From: Homalodisca vitripennis
Lineage: Eukaryota; Arthropoda; Insecta; Hemiptera; Cicadellidae
Direction of reading: 5' to 3'
Assembly (NCBI RefSeq): GCF_021130785.1
Contig: NW_025777521.1
Coordinates: 32,635-96,634 of the forward strand
Length of the DNA stretch: 64,000 bases
The notes under the pieces: generated by a model
The model's input: only the letters and a program-made list of their open reading frames with translations
Told to the model about the DNA's origin: nothing
The model's database searches: none
Shown here: in pieces, positions 1 through 11,453 of the stretch
Position numbering within the stretch: position 1 is the first letter of the stretch
Layout: the number at the start of each line of letters is the position of its first letter
Made by a program: the position numbers and the translations under genes

Positions 1-300
1 CACAGCGCACTGCCGCGCACTAGTTTTAAACATTTTAAAAAGGCACAGACAACAGGAGACTACAACGATTTTACTGCAAATGGCGTCGTTCTGCGCGCAA
101 TGCATGCCGGGAGTCAGGGCGCATGCGCATTTCGCTGCTCGCTTACTGTTTGTCTGGTTAACGCGATTTGAACCTTACTTTCCGAATTACCCTAGTATAT
201 ACTTACTTCAGTCCGCAAAACATCGTAAACATGTCGTAGACACAACGTACATGGGCGAGGCCCTGTTTATATCATTCATTAATTATATTTTTGTTTAATA
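1..300. promoter_or_regulatory. GC-richer segment with NRF-1/ewg-type palindrome; candidate promoter
   Basis: The first 180 bases are clearly richer in G+C and CpG than the surrounding DNA. They contain GCGCATGCGCA near 119-129, the palindrome bound by NRF-1 (erect wing in flies), and AAATGGCG near 78-85, which resembles a YY1 core. Such clusters are typical of TATA-less animal promoters. A 72-codon frame at 80-298 crosses this block but resembles nothing I know and is treated as chance. Direction and target gene are unknown because the window starts here. The motifs are seen; promoter function is inferred. Confidence 0.3.
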
Positions 301-950
301 ATGTTAGTAATCTTTAAATTTTAACCATTGATAAATGATTATGAGCCCTTGACAAAAAGTGTTAGAGAGAAAATATTTAAATTTCTACGACTGATTACTG
401 ATTTTTACAATAAATTTACCGAAGTATATTTTAATGGACAACATATAAAAATCGAATTATACTTTGAATGTTGAACTCGGACAACAATGGATTGCATACA
501 TAGATTAGTCCAAGCTTGCATGTCTAAACCCAAGTTCTTCATATTAAGGTTAACAGTTCGGCAATGAAATAAGTAAAAGGTAACGGCTTATTTTTAATCT
601 GTTATTTTGTTTACGTAGTCTCAATTCATTTAATCAAATTAAATTCGTAGAATTAATGTATTGCATCACATTTAATATGTCAGTGACTCCATATTATCAC
701 AATATTAAAGGACTGATTTACTTACTAACCAAGAAAATTCTACTAAAACTACTAATCCGTATCCAATTGTCTCTTCTCTGGGAAGTGTACAGTGAAAAGA
801 TTTGATAAGACTGACATATTAATATTTATAAACAAACTGAATGCTTTCCGTATTAGGTTTCTGTGTTTAGATTATAATCAATACACTTATTTTATATTAT
901 CTGGAACAAATCGTATTTCATCATATAAATTAATAATTTCTCCATTATTA
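301..950. other. AT-rich stretch, nothing recognised
   Basis: AT-rich sequence with frequent stops in all frames. I see no terminal repeats, RNA gene or coding-like segment. Confidence 0.6.
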
Positions 951-962
951 AAAGTTTAGAAT

Positions 963-1262
963 TTGTTATGTTTATTATTGCAGCGCCTGTGTAATGAAGA
1001 GGTAAGCTCTCTTATCCCAAATTTAAATTACAGTAATTTCAATGTGACGTCTTATGTAGTTCTAATTACAGTTCATTGTACAGTGCCCATATCCACACCA
1101 AAGAAATTAATTAACGAAAGAGGACTAAGAGAGGAAAGCCTGAGAGAAATTCATGGACTGACATCAAAATTAAAAGCTGAAAGAGTTGAGTATGAAGTGC
1201 CGAGAAATAGAAATGAAAAGCAATCTACTCGTATAATACAGAGAAACGAAATTAAAAATTGA
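963..1262 (+). other. 99-codon open frame, unrecognised; possible exon signals
   Basis: A frame of 99 codons lies in otherwise closed AT-rich sequence. Its second half is charged and Lys/Arg/Glu-rich (about residues 46-99) and its first half is hydrophobic, so the composition is not uniform. Near its start a pyrimidine-rich run ends in TTGCAG (978-983) and a GTAAGC follows at about 1001. The roughly 18 bases between could be read as a micro-exon. Nothing else supports a gene: no family resemblance, no promoter and no polyadenylation context. It may equally be a chance frame. Confidence 0.15.
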
Positions 1263-2031
1263 TGTTTCTATAAAACGAGAAGCAAGTTCTAAAGAGGCAA
1301 AGGTACTTATAAACAATGAATCGACATTAAAAATTGAAATTTAAGATGTGAAAGAAAACATTTCTTATAAAAACTGTTCGGTATGTAGATAAGTAATAGT
1401 AAGTAAGTAGAAAGGGTGACGATTCTTAGTGTCACGTTTCTTATACGAATCACGTTTCACCATTTGACTACAAATTTTACGGTACACCATGTCGTCACAA
1501 AAATATCGGGGAATTAAATTAATTAAATAAGAATTTAGCCAATTCTCTATCAAAAACCTATCAAAGATTACTTCTATACTGTCGGCACTTGAATTACACA
1601 AATGTCGTAAAAAGTATCTCAAGCTTACATCAAACCGATATGAAAGCTTATACCAAACCAATATGAAATGAAAAATGTCTTCATTGTAGAGGTGAAGTTA
1701 GAATTTAAAGTCCTCTCTTCCACTCAACATATAATAACTAATAAAGAAATCAATATTTTATTATTGCTGTTACAAACTTTTCACTGGTATGTAAAACTAA
1801 AATTAGGTTTCGTAATAAATTGAATAATTTATTATGAACATTTAATTTAAATATCAGTAAATATTCTTGTCGTATAATTTGTTATAGTTAAAGTTCTTGA
1901 ATAGTAGATAAAACTAGTAAAACGAAACCTCTAATATTAATTTTTAAATAAATTTTACACACACACTTTCTATGTTCTTTCTGCCAATTTAAGTTATTTA
2001 TAAAAAAAGATAGGAAGATACAGAATTACGC
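1263..2031. other. AT-rich stretch, nothing recognised
   Basis: No coding-like segment longer than about 100 codons, no terminal inverted repeats and no recognised repeat. A 98-codon minus-strand frame at 1365-1661 has no family character and is taken as chance. Confidence 0.55.
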
Positions 2032-2411
2032 CTATCTTGTGTATTATATACATTATTTGTATATTATACGTGAATGAAGCAGTGTCTGATAATATTATTT
2101 TATTAAGAGTATCCAAACTTTACGGAAGCAGGACACGTAAGCTATACACATGAGTGTAACGTGACTGTGTCTGTTATTGTATATTGTATCTGACAGTAAC
2201 ATTATATCCTTTGTCGTATGTGTATCTTGCGTATTATATACATTATTTGTATATTACACGTGAATGAAGCAGTGGCTGATAATATTATTTTATTAAGAGT
2301 ATCCAAGCTTTACGGAAGCAGGACACGTAAGCTATACACATGAGTGTAACGTGACTGTGTCTGTTATTGTATATTGTATCTGACAGTAACATTATATCCT
2401 TTGTCGTATGT
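2032..2411. repeat. Tandem duplication, 190-bp unit x 2
   Basis: Two head-to-tail copies of a 190-bp unit, about 2032-2221 and 2222-2411. The marker GGACACGTAAGCTATACACA starts at 2131 and again at 2321, exactly 190 bases apart. The copies differ at only a few positions, for example CAAACTT against CAAGCTT and TATTATACGTG against TATTACACGTG, so the duplication is recent or homogenised. No reading frame is shared. Confidence 0.9.
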
Positions 2412-3377
2412 GAACTGAACCAACTCACTTAATTGTTGGTTTAGCTTTGGTAAATCTTCTACAATTTATTTCAAGCAGCGAATTGGATTTTGCACTAAAT
2501 TAGTGTGGTTTACACCACAGAGTAAATAGTAGATATGGTAAATGTGGAGTAAATTTTTTAGTAGATACTCGGGTATCTATCCTAGAATGTATTTATCCAA
2601 AAACACTAAAGAAATATAAATCGTTTAAAACCTTCAAGTTGATAATAAATATAAATTTATACTGAAGCGAAATTTATAGTTTAACATTGAAACCTACGTA
2701 ATTAAATTTATGAATGTCCAAACCCGTGGATGTTTTGATATTCTTAAGGTTCTTAAGGTGTACTGTCCCTGAAGCGACCATTGTCGCAGTAGCGATTATT
2801 ATGGAGCGATTGTGTTCATTTTCAAAAGGTTAAGTTATCGAAAGAGGTTTTCAAAAAGAACTCTATTTTCAACTCTAAGGTATCTTCAGAAATTGTGAGC
2901 TAATGTTACTACATTTATTGGTCGGAAATGAAGGCTTGTGATCTAATAATAACGTGCTAAAACCGTATTGGTGGAGGAGAGTTTGAAGCATTTGATTACC
3001 GTCCCTGTCGTCCTCAAAGACCCTCCAATAAAACCTTTTTTATACCTAACCAAGTATTCCAAGTGGTCTAAACTCCCATAGGAATTTAAAAATTCTCATA
3101 AATGCTTGATAATGGCAGTAATGTTTTTTGTTTAAATATGGTTTCGTAAGGGTTTCTATCAGAGACTGAACGTTGGTGGCTACAAATGCATGAGAAAATT
3201 AAATATGCTACATTATTAAGAGATTTGTACTGAGATTTAGCATATTAATATATTGTACTGAGATTTATGAAATTAGTATGGAAGGGATTTTGATGATGAC
3301 CAGACTCAGTCGCTCAATCGTTCACTACAGTTAATAGCCGCTCCAATCATAGTCGCAAAAATACGAGTACTATATTA
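2412..3377. other. Stretch without recognised features
   Basis: Mixed AT-rich sequence with no coding-like frame, terminal repeats or RNA gene that I can support. Confidence 0.5.
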
Positions 3378-3440
3378 GTACAGTACAATCTCATGTATCC
3401 GGACCTCATTTATTCAGATATTAGGTCTATCCGGATGGAG
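3378..3440. repeat. Possible decayed pogo-type terminus
   Basis: The stretch CAGTACAATCTCATGTATCC followed by GGACC, with TATCCGG again near 3429, resembles the terminus of the pogo-type MITE at 10782-11145, which begins CAGTAGAACCCCTCATATCC and continues GGCC. No partner end was found, so this may be a relic or a chance resemblance. Confidence 0.3.
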
Positions 3441-3682
3441 TCAACAAAGTGTAGGGAGTCAAATGTTTAGAAGAGTAAGGATTTTTAATTTTCCAAAGTT
3501 ATTTTATATTTGTTGACACATATTGAACAACATTCGGAATAATGTGTAAATTGTAAAGACAAAAATTAGTAATGCTATAATAGGTTGATAATTTTTAAAT
3601 ATAATAAATGTGAATCAATGGATTCAGGTCGATAATAGCATCGGTGCGATGATTGACGTAGAAGGTGTATCAGCATATGTTC

Positions 3683-3890
3683 TTTAGCGGTAGTGGAGGA
3701 CACTGAAATCGAGTCTGATAATGAAAAACCGAATATCGTGATGCAGCTGAATAATGGTTTATTTTTAGTGGTAATATACGACATTGAAAACTAGTCTGAT
3801 AATGAAAAACCTTAAGGCATGATGCAGCTGAAACATTTTATTTTTTAGCGGCAATAGAGGAAATTGAAAACGATTCTGATAATGAGTATT
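3683..3890. repeat. Degenerate tandem repeat, about 80-bp unit x 3
   Basis: Three diverged copies of a unit of about 80 bases. The marker AGTCTGATAATGAAAAACC occurs at 3712 and 3793, and a weaker version, ATTCTGATAATGAG, occurs at 3873. Each copy also carries TTTAGYGGYA upstream, and the first two carry GATGCAGCTGAA downstream. The first copy reads openly on + as an acidic stretch (EDTEIESDNEKPN), while later copies carry stops in that phase. Confidence 0.75.
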
Positions 3891-4490
3891 ACTATGGTAT
3901 AATAGGTAATGAGTATTACCTATTACTATGGACAATGGTTTTTTAAAACACATTTTGACAATATCAGCGGAAATGATAACCTTCAAATGTTTGCTTCTTC
4001 CTAATTCCAAGAAGCAGTTGACCATAAGTAGAGAAAAGACACTCACTCAATTGTTTTACGAAATAACAATAAAAAAGTCTTCTTTAATATCTTATATGTA
4101 AATTTTGTTGTTGTTATATGCACCAGAAATAAAAAAGTTATTCTCTTTCATTATTATACTGTAAGAAATAATATGTTCCAGAGTTTTCTTTCATCCTAAT
4201 AATTTGGTCTCAAAAATTCAAGAATGTACAATAGTTATCATGTCCTGTTTATGATCCGTTGTAAAAATTACTGAGTTGCTTTTGGGACATTTAGTTAATT
4301 GGTTTCTGTAATTTGCATTTCGTTTGATGTTTGAACTGCTTAATATTAAGACGTGTGCTTCTTAATATTAAATTCACAGAGTAAAGTCTACTTTTGTCAG
4401 CATAAGGCAACATTATAGGTTATAAACAAGTTTACGTTTGGTGTATTTACAGAAGTATAGTTACAGATATTTAATATTTTATTCTTAACT
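3891..4490. other. Stretch without recognised features
   Basis: No supported feature apart from a short direct repeat of the GAGTATTAC type near 3885-3930. The 93-codon minus-strand frame at 3765-4046 overlaps the tandem repeat and is taken as chance. Confidence 0.5.
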
Positions 4491-5861
4491 AGCTGATACC
4501 CGCCGCTTCGCACGCAATCTTTAGAACGAAAGTCCTTATAAAAAGCAATTATGATGGGAGTCCTACAAACATTTTAAAACGTAAATAGGCATACATCAGG
4601 TAGATAGATATTATTAAGTTCGTGGTAAATAGTATCAGAGTTTAAGTTAATTCATGTTTGGCACGTGTAGGAGCATTTCTGGTTCTAATTAATTATATAC
4701 ATAACGTCACAGCTGAATCTGCCTTGTAATCCCGATCAAGAAAACACAAATCTCGGATCACACAGGTCTCGGAAACTTACTTTGGTCAAAAAGCGTATAT
4801 TTCCAGTCCTTGTTATATATTTCAGGTCTAAGATATTTCCAGTAAGTACCATAGTAGAGTTTGCTCTTGTTGTTCTGACGAAGAAAAAATATATATATAT
4901 TTAGATAGGACCGAGATGCCTACTTCGCTTAAAAAGTGCCTACTTAAGACCGTTTAAATTCACTTACCTACTATGACACAGGTTACCTTGCCATATTGCC
5001 TCGATTAAAATACTATATACGTTCGATTATATAGTTCTCGGAAATCTATTTTGGTCAAAATCGTGTTGGCATAGTTGAGTTTGCTAGGACTGAAAAGCCT
5101 ATTACGACCTAGGGGGAAGTCCTACTTTGTTCTTATGTACTTCTGGTATAAGGGAAAAATCCTTATTAAGGTTATGCAACATTCCAAAATAATCGTTATT
5201 AAGTTTTGCGTTACACTTGTTTTTTGGACTGTAGCCATGGAAAGAATGAATCGTTAAGGTATGTTAGTATCCATTTCTATGTTTTTCCGTAATCCATTGT
5301 TAAAATGTAATACCATAATGTCAAGGAAGCTCACCAGTTTAAAGTAACTTATGTGAAAACATTCATAACTTTGTTCATTAAGGTTAGTTTTATAACAGTA
5401 TTTAATGCATTAGATGATTTTAATTCGTCACTGGCGCAATCTGGAGTAAAATTTATATATTAATGTTTTATTTACTATCTGCATTACACTACCGATCAAG
5501 CCCTGTTTACTTATTATTGATAAAATTTAAATGTAAACAGATGTTTCAGAAAGTTTGTCGAATTATAGCTGTCAACAGCTGTTTAGTGCCAGTTTAATTT
5601 GAATTATGAAACGTTATTACGTTTCTTTCTTATCATAACATTCGAATGTAAACAAACGAAATTTTCAATTTGAAATCTACTTTAATTGGTGAAATGAATG
5701 CGTTATGGGTGGTAAAAAGCACTCTAAGTGTTAATTCAGACCAAAAGCTATACCTGTTCCAAATTTCAGCACAATCCGTATAGCAGTTTCAGCGTGATTC
5801 GAGGACAAACCTCCAAACATCCAAACATTCAAACTTTCGCATTTATAATATTAGTGGGATA
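4491..5861 (+). mobile_element. Dispersed insect repeat with CTAGCTG...CCGCTTCGC head and TTTATAATATTAG tail
   Basis: The head reads CTAGCTGATACCCGCCGCTT (about 4489-4508) and continues CGCACGC. The tail at 5739-5861 contains a segment beginning AAAGCTATACCTGTTCCAAA, then paired CCAAACATTC-type words, and ends TTTATAATATTAGTGGGAT. Heads and tails of this kind are very common in insect genomes and are generally annotated as retroelement-derived; I cannot name the clade with certainty. Two further copies of the head lie in this window: + at 28993 and - at about 24093. The interior is about 1.37 kb with only a 60-codon chance frame, so this copy is degenerate or non-autonomous. No clear target-site duplication was found. 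Confidence 0.6.
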
Positions 5862-6420
5862 ACACGCAGACTCTCAATCGAGTGGAAAATTACTCGTACT
5901 TTCTTATAAAGCAAAATGATAATGTGCTCGAGTATTTCCTCTGCTACTAGTATGTTGCATATCCACGTTGCCGAAAAAAAGACATAACGGTTTTGCGTTA
6001 CTACGTATTAACTTTGTTATTGAATACATGGATATTAAATACATGAGGTAAACATTCGCTATAATTAAGTACCATTACAAACCATTCATTAAACATGTGA
6101 CTATGAAATTCATATAATGGCTGAGTGAAGTTTCCTTAAATCATTATACAAAATAGTCCTTAGACATTTGATTACATAGTAATTCAGTTAGCAGCATTGA
6201 TTATTTCCATACGTGTATGAATTTTTTATACATAACTACTTACTCTGCCACAATAAGAAAAAAACCTATATAAGCTTATCAAGAAAATTACAATTAGATA
6301 ACATAGCAGTTGAACTAGTGAACGATTTTCACATCTGAAGGCCGGATATGAACATTGGTTAATTAACTCTTGTTTAGCCTAGATTAAGAAGCCTTGGGCA
6401 TTAGAACTCCTTTGAAGTGC
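5862..6420. other. Stretch without recognised features
   Basis: AT-rich; nothing supportable seen. Confidence 0.5.
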
Positions 6421-6520
6421 AGTGTGTGTACGTGGACATCATCTGACACGGACAGGAAGCTCAACCTCAATGTGGCGGACACTAATTGTGTTCCAGTCCT
6501 GGCTTATTCATGTAAGTGAA
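6421..6520 (+). other. Candidate first coding exon with consensus 5' splice site
   Basis: An ATG at 6470 opens 14 codons reading MWRTLIVFQSWLIH, ending at 6511 directly before GTAAGTGAAG, a near-perfect donor site. Sequence complexity and G+C rise over about 6415-6515 relative to the flanks. A short hydrophobic N-terminus ending at a phase-0 donor is a common layout for first exons of secreted or membrane proteins. No in-frame stop lies within about 40 bases upstream, so an internal exon is also possible. A downstream exon could not be identified, and the gene is unknown. Residues and donor are seen; the exon role is inferred. Confidence 0.3.
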
Positions 6521-7194
6521 GAGTCCTCAACTCTGTGACCTCTGCAAATTACTCAACTGTTAGTCACAAAATATTTAAAGAAAGCAAAGCTTTAGTCTAT
6601 GTACATCAACTGTTCACACTCCAAAAAATTCACATACAATAAAAAAATGCAATTTAACGCATTATTATACCGTCCACACAGAATTAAGTGATAACTCGTT
6701 GTTTTGTTAAAACTTAAAATTATGTGTACATGTGAGAGCTTTAGTGAAAACCCTGGATAATACCAAAAGGACTTTCGAATTTACTTTCAGTACACTATAA
6801 AATATTAGTTTTGTGTAATTTGTGAGACATAAGAACCTAACATACTTTTAAAGGACTTACTTTCAAATGTATAACTAACTTAGAGTTTACGAGACTTTAC
6901 AGAAAGGCAATTAGTAGACAACAAAACTAAGTATTTTATATTAAATCAATATTTTCTCCTTATATTTAATTAGTGTTGATAAATTAACAATAGATTATGC
7001 TCTATAATATGATATAAATCTAATTACGTTATTAGTACAAAGAAAAATTAAATTACAGATTAGATGGTTCGTTACAACCGAAGATAAAGGAAAATAGACG
7101 TTACAATGTACAAATGTAAAATGTTTCCTTTCGTTCATACACCATATATTTGCCTAAATTAATCTAAGTCGCCAAGTTAATACAGCTGTGTCTC
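6521..7194. other. Stretch without recognised features
   Basis: AT-rich sequence following the candidate donor site. It is compatible with intron; no feature is supported. Confidence 0.5.
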
Positions 7195-7310
7195 TGTATT
7201 CAACAGATGACGTCACGACCTGAGACCGCCAATGGCTGTTGAATAATAAACGAGCTCAGTAATTGGCCTGTGAGCCTCCCTTATGAATTGGCAGAACCAG
7301 GAATTTATCG
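7195..7310. promoter_or_regulatory. CRE palindrome with clustered CCAAT boxes; candidate promoter
   Basis: A perfect cAMP-response element palindrome, TGACGTCA, sits at 7208-7215. Within the next 90 bases there are a CCAAT box (GCCAATGGC, about 7228-7236) and two inverted ones (AATTGGCC near 7261 and GAATTGGCAG near 7286). CREB/ATF and NF-Y sites grouped this way are typical of animal core promoters. The segment is more GC-rich than its surroundings. Which strand it would drive is not clear. Confidence 0.35.
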
Positions 7311-7679
7311 GTTTTGACTGTACAGTTAATCCAAACGATATATAGGTTTGTTTGTGTCATCTATTTTGGACAAGGAGTACGTACAATAGCATAGTATTTT
7401 ATTTATTGAAATAGTTTTTTTAAAATTCACAACAATCACATGTCCATCTGGTTCTGGAATTGTAGGTGTAAATCTGGTATTATGTACTGACATTTAAAAC
7501 TATCCATTATATTCTCAAGCGTGACGTGTTTCATACGATCTCGGCATTGTCAAATGCATAATATAATAAATAAAAAAAATAAAAAACAGTGTAGGAATAC
7601 ACATAAGAAAATTAATGTAACAAAATAAATTAATTTCAACTTCTCATAGGCGGGTCGTCATGGTTAAAACAGTAACATT

Positions 7680-7877
7680 ATGAGAACAATATGGCAGTAC
7701 GGTTCAGTAGAGTACGATTTATACTACTGGAACGCGCACAAGCCACATGTTGTGTTTTCAGGTCGCACACAGCTGTGCGTTACTGGTGTATCCATGGATT
7801 TGCAGGCGCTTAAAATGGGCAAGAACTCACCGAGTTCTGTACTCAATGCCAATGATGCTGAACTTAGAAGACATTAA
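7680..7877 (+). other. 65-codon open frame sharing a motif with an inverted block at 8.6 kb
   Basis: The frame ends in a segment containing LQALKMGKNSP. The same words, LQALEMGKNS, are encoded on the opposite strand at about 8583-8546, in the frame that reads openly there. About 30 of 32 bases around the motif match in inverted orientation. This suggests two inverted copies of one coding-derived repeat. I do not recognise the protein. Function is unknown, and this is probably a repeat fragment rather than a host gene. Confidence 0.3.
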
Positions 7878-8540
7878 ATTTTTATTGATTTTAAATCTAA
7901 GGGTAAATTAAATAGATCAAGTGATGATGTATTGAAAATTGTAAAATATTGTTATTTGCTCTAGTTATCTCAAACAAATGCGACCACTTCTAAATTGACA
8001 TTGAGAGTTTGTAACTAGTTTACCGGTAGTGTTTTCAATGGGCATTTAACTAATGACGAATTCACTGGAAGCCACGAGTTATATTTAATTAAAACTGTGA
8101 CTAAACTATTTAAAAAAATAATATCTCATCACATCGAAAGTACAGAAAACTTTTGACATTATAAAAAATCCAACTTAGGAATAAGGCAAAAATTGGTCAA
8201 AATTATTTATATTTTTCTAACACGTAGATTAAGGGTGTCATGTTTGTAAATTTTACGTAGTTTACTTTGAAATAAAATACTGTCAATAAAAAAGTTGTCT
8301 TTTTCATGGAAATATTTTAATGCCTGTAATCTTTGTTTCAGACTTTGTAAAAAAAATAAAAGTCAAAATCTCAGATATTTTTATATTGTACAAAAATCAG
8401 TTTTTATAACTAAAAATAAAAATCCACGGTACAAAGCAGCTACTAACATTTGTAATAATAAATAAATTGTAGTATCTAACAATTGTATTAAGTCTAGAAG
8501 GCGTTTTAAAGTGATGTTAGATCATTACTATAATGCCTGC
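7878..8540. other. AT-rich stretch between the inverted blocks
   Basis: Low-complexity AT-rich sequence with many A and T runs; nothing recognised. Confidence 0.5.
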
Positions 8541-8760
8541 CATATGGGCGGAGTGAGTTCTTGCCCATTTCCAGCGCCTGCAGACTCGGAACGCAGCCCA
8601 GGATTTCGGCTCGGTTTCTCCGGCCCAGAGCGCGTTCCATTATTATAATTCGTTGGTTGAGTATCGTGCACGGACTGGTTGGCACACATGTCCCTGGTCA
8701 AGGTGTCTTCCTCGTTATTTGTTACATCTCGCTCGAGCAGACCGCATTGTTTGTATTCAT
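8541..8760 (-). other. GC-rich block with open minus-strand frame, inverted partner of 7.8 kb
   Basis: G+C is clearly elevated over about 8540-8720. On the minus strand a frame starting at an ATG near 8640 reads openly through MERALGRRNRAEILGCVPSL and continues QALEMGKNS to about 8523. Its second half matches the end of the + frame at 7680-7877. The block could be a decayed exon, a repeat fragment or part of a promoter. No family is recognised. Confidence 0.3.
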
Positions 8761-10779
8761 ATTATTGCAGTTATGTCATAATTAGAATGGTTCCTCGCTC
8801 CACTTGTATCATTTGTAAATTTCTCACTTTCACAAATTTATTTTATATTTATAAGTCTTCCTAATATAATTATTCTTTGTCTTTTATGGAAACCGGTTAT
8901 TGCTCAGGTTTATTTAATCGGTGAATTTAGACAATTTTTAACTTTTATTAAGGGTTGAAATGTGCTCTTTAAGCATGCTTTAAATGTTCGGGAACGTTTG
9001 ATTATATAAAAATGTTCATAGAAAGTGCAGTCTGCAAACACCTAAACTGGAATATATATTGTGTTCTGCAATTTGTTGCTGGTTTTATATGTCACTGGTA
9101 ACCAGTCTTTTTAAATGTATTGGTTACAATATATCCAATATATCTATTTTACTGTATTGATGTGAATGTATAGTTTTCTCGTGGAAGTGGTTTAACAGAG
9201 TTAGTGAGTTTGGTTTTTTGTGTCTCGATGAAGTTTATAGATTTCTTTTTAATTACAACCATTCTTATTTGCTATATATAGTATGGATTGTAGCTCTATA
9301 TTACAGCTTTTTTATTCATGGACTTTTATTGATTTATGTTGTGTCATGTGTTTGTGTGCGTAGGCCTACACTGTGTTATTTATTTATTTGAGATTGCGTT
9401 CGACAACGCCATGATCGTGCGAACGCGTGGCATTTTAGAATTTTATGGATTACCTACTGTAAGCTGTGAGTACATAAAAGGTTTACTTTCTGTTTTTGTA
9501 TTGGTGAGCAAATTGAGATTTTATGAATGTACCATCTGGTTAATGGCTGGGGTTTTCTGTGAACTAAGTTATTCTACCTCTTCTGAAGTCAGAGTCTCCA
9601 GAGAATGAATTGTAAAGTCTATATGTATCTGTACGCATATCAAGCCCAGAAATTAACTTTCTGAATCTCTGTCTACATCTGAGATACTGTATGAGGGGGT
9701 TGAGAGCTTCTTCACAATGATAATCATTGATACAATAAAATTTTTCTTGGAATGTAAGCTATGTTTTTAATAAGATCCTATACTTTTAGAGTATAGTGTG
9801 GAATAAATGAATGTATGGAAAATTTCATTAATATATTTTGTACTTTAATTTGGGGTAACCATACATATTTCAAAAAAATTAAATTATGAACTATCAATAT
9901 TTATAAAAATTCTGATGAAGAAACATGGCCAGTTTCTCAATCAGAAAACTTTTAGGTTGATACCTATTAGATTAATAACACCGATAAAGTTGTCAGATCT
10001 ATATCCATTTTCGTAAGCAGGAAAACCATATGTTTACCAGGCTGCCAATGTATAGCAGTAAAATGTATCGAAATTACAGGCTACCATATATTCGTTATGT
10101 CCTTATATATGTCAGTGCTCAAATGAGAATATTTGTACAGATCTATAATTAATTGTATAATACTCAGTCACTCAGACCTAGTGCACATTTTTTGACAAAA
10201 TATGTTATGGCTTGGATATAAGAATAGAACAAGTAATTTTTATCCCAAAATACCGCCAAAAAAGACTTATAAGTAATGGAAAGAACATTTATTTAAATTT
10301 TGGCAAAAGTTTTGACAGCTGATAGAAATACCACAACGTAACACGCCAGTTAGTGTCTCAGTACTTTGTATTTTCAAATATGAACATTCGCTGGCGTTGA
10401 TGCATACTGTGCTGCTTAATAGTATTATCTAATTTTGACTATAGATGGTAGCAGTGACGTATTTAAACCATTTAGTTTACTCTTAATGTTATTTAATTAA
10501 CAAGATTGACAATATGTACTAGAACATTGATTACTTTCAAATAGTGGGACGGAGTATTTACAGTTTAGCTGAAAGGACGAAAAAGCAAGTATAATGAACC
10601 CATCGTGACCATAAAAAATAGAATTTATTACAAAGAAATACACAAGGCAGAATATACTAATTCTAATTACAGAAGTCGAGTGGATATCCCGTCTTTCAAT
10701 AATAAGGCATATCATAATAATTTGGTATTTATCTTTATATATTTTATAAAACTGAAACTAAAAGAAGTAGGATAATAAA
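8761..10779. other. Stretch without recognised features
   Basis: Two kilobases of mostly AT-rich DNA. A 90-codon frame at 9336-9608 on + and a 72-codon frame at 10497-10715 on - show no family character, and no splice or promoter context was found around them. No terminal repeats were found. Confidence 0.5.
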
Positions 10780-10781
10780 TA

Positions 10782-11145
10782 CAGTAGAACCCCTCATATC
10801 CGGCCTCGGTTTTACCGCACCTCGGTTTATCCGGCCACTTCCCGGAAGCCAATATCTAAATTTATTTACCATGGCTTGCAGACGCGCAGTTGCACGCACT
10901 AGTCTCCCACGACTCGCGTTATTTTTGGTGTATCTATTTGTTTACATTTTCCTGTGTTGTCCTCAGTTGAGCTAATAGGTTTAACCTGTAAACAGTTCGT
11001 TGATTATTTCCAGTGCGGTTAGTACAGTACAGTACAATTGTTTTGTTTCGTCAAGTGCTGTGTACTGTAGGTTGGTTTATCCGGCCGAATCGTTATCCGG
11101 CCAGGGGCTCGGTCCCGTGGTGGCCGGATATGAGGGGTTCTACTG
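10782..11145. mobile_element. Pogo-type MITE, 364 bp, TA-flanked
   Basis: The left end begins CAGTAGAACCCCTCATATCC and the right end is its reverse complement, finishing GGGGTTCTACTG. The outer 25 bases match almost perfectly, with further GGTTTATCCGGCC words repeated inside both ends. The TA dinucleotides at 10780-10781 and 11146-11147 fit the TA target site of pogo/Tigger elements, whose termini often start CAG. There is no transposase, so it is non-autonomous. The interior includes a tandem AGTACAGTACAGTACA-type run. Confidence 0.85.
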
Positions 11146-11147
11146 TA

Positions 11148-11385
11148 TAGTAAACAGGGATTCGGCATTGAGAGCATATACTATACTTTATCAAGTTTAA
11201 AGATATTCATACCTTCGATCACGAATACCGAGGTTACAAACAAAGGTAGCTAGCCGAGTGGCTCACTGAGAAGGTAAAAAATTTATTTTTAAAACTAATC
11301 TATTAAAACAAAATAAATCATAGTGGTTTGAGAAGCATATGACTTAGTGTGTTTCTATGTATGCCTACATAGGTTTCTTTGTTTA

Positions 11386-11453
<68 letters not shown>

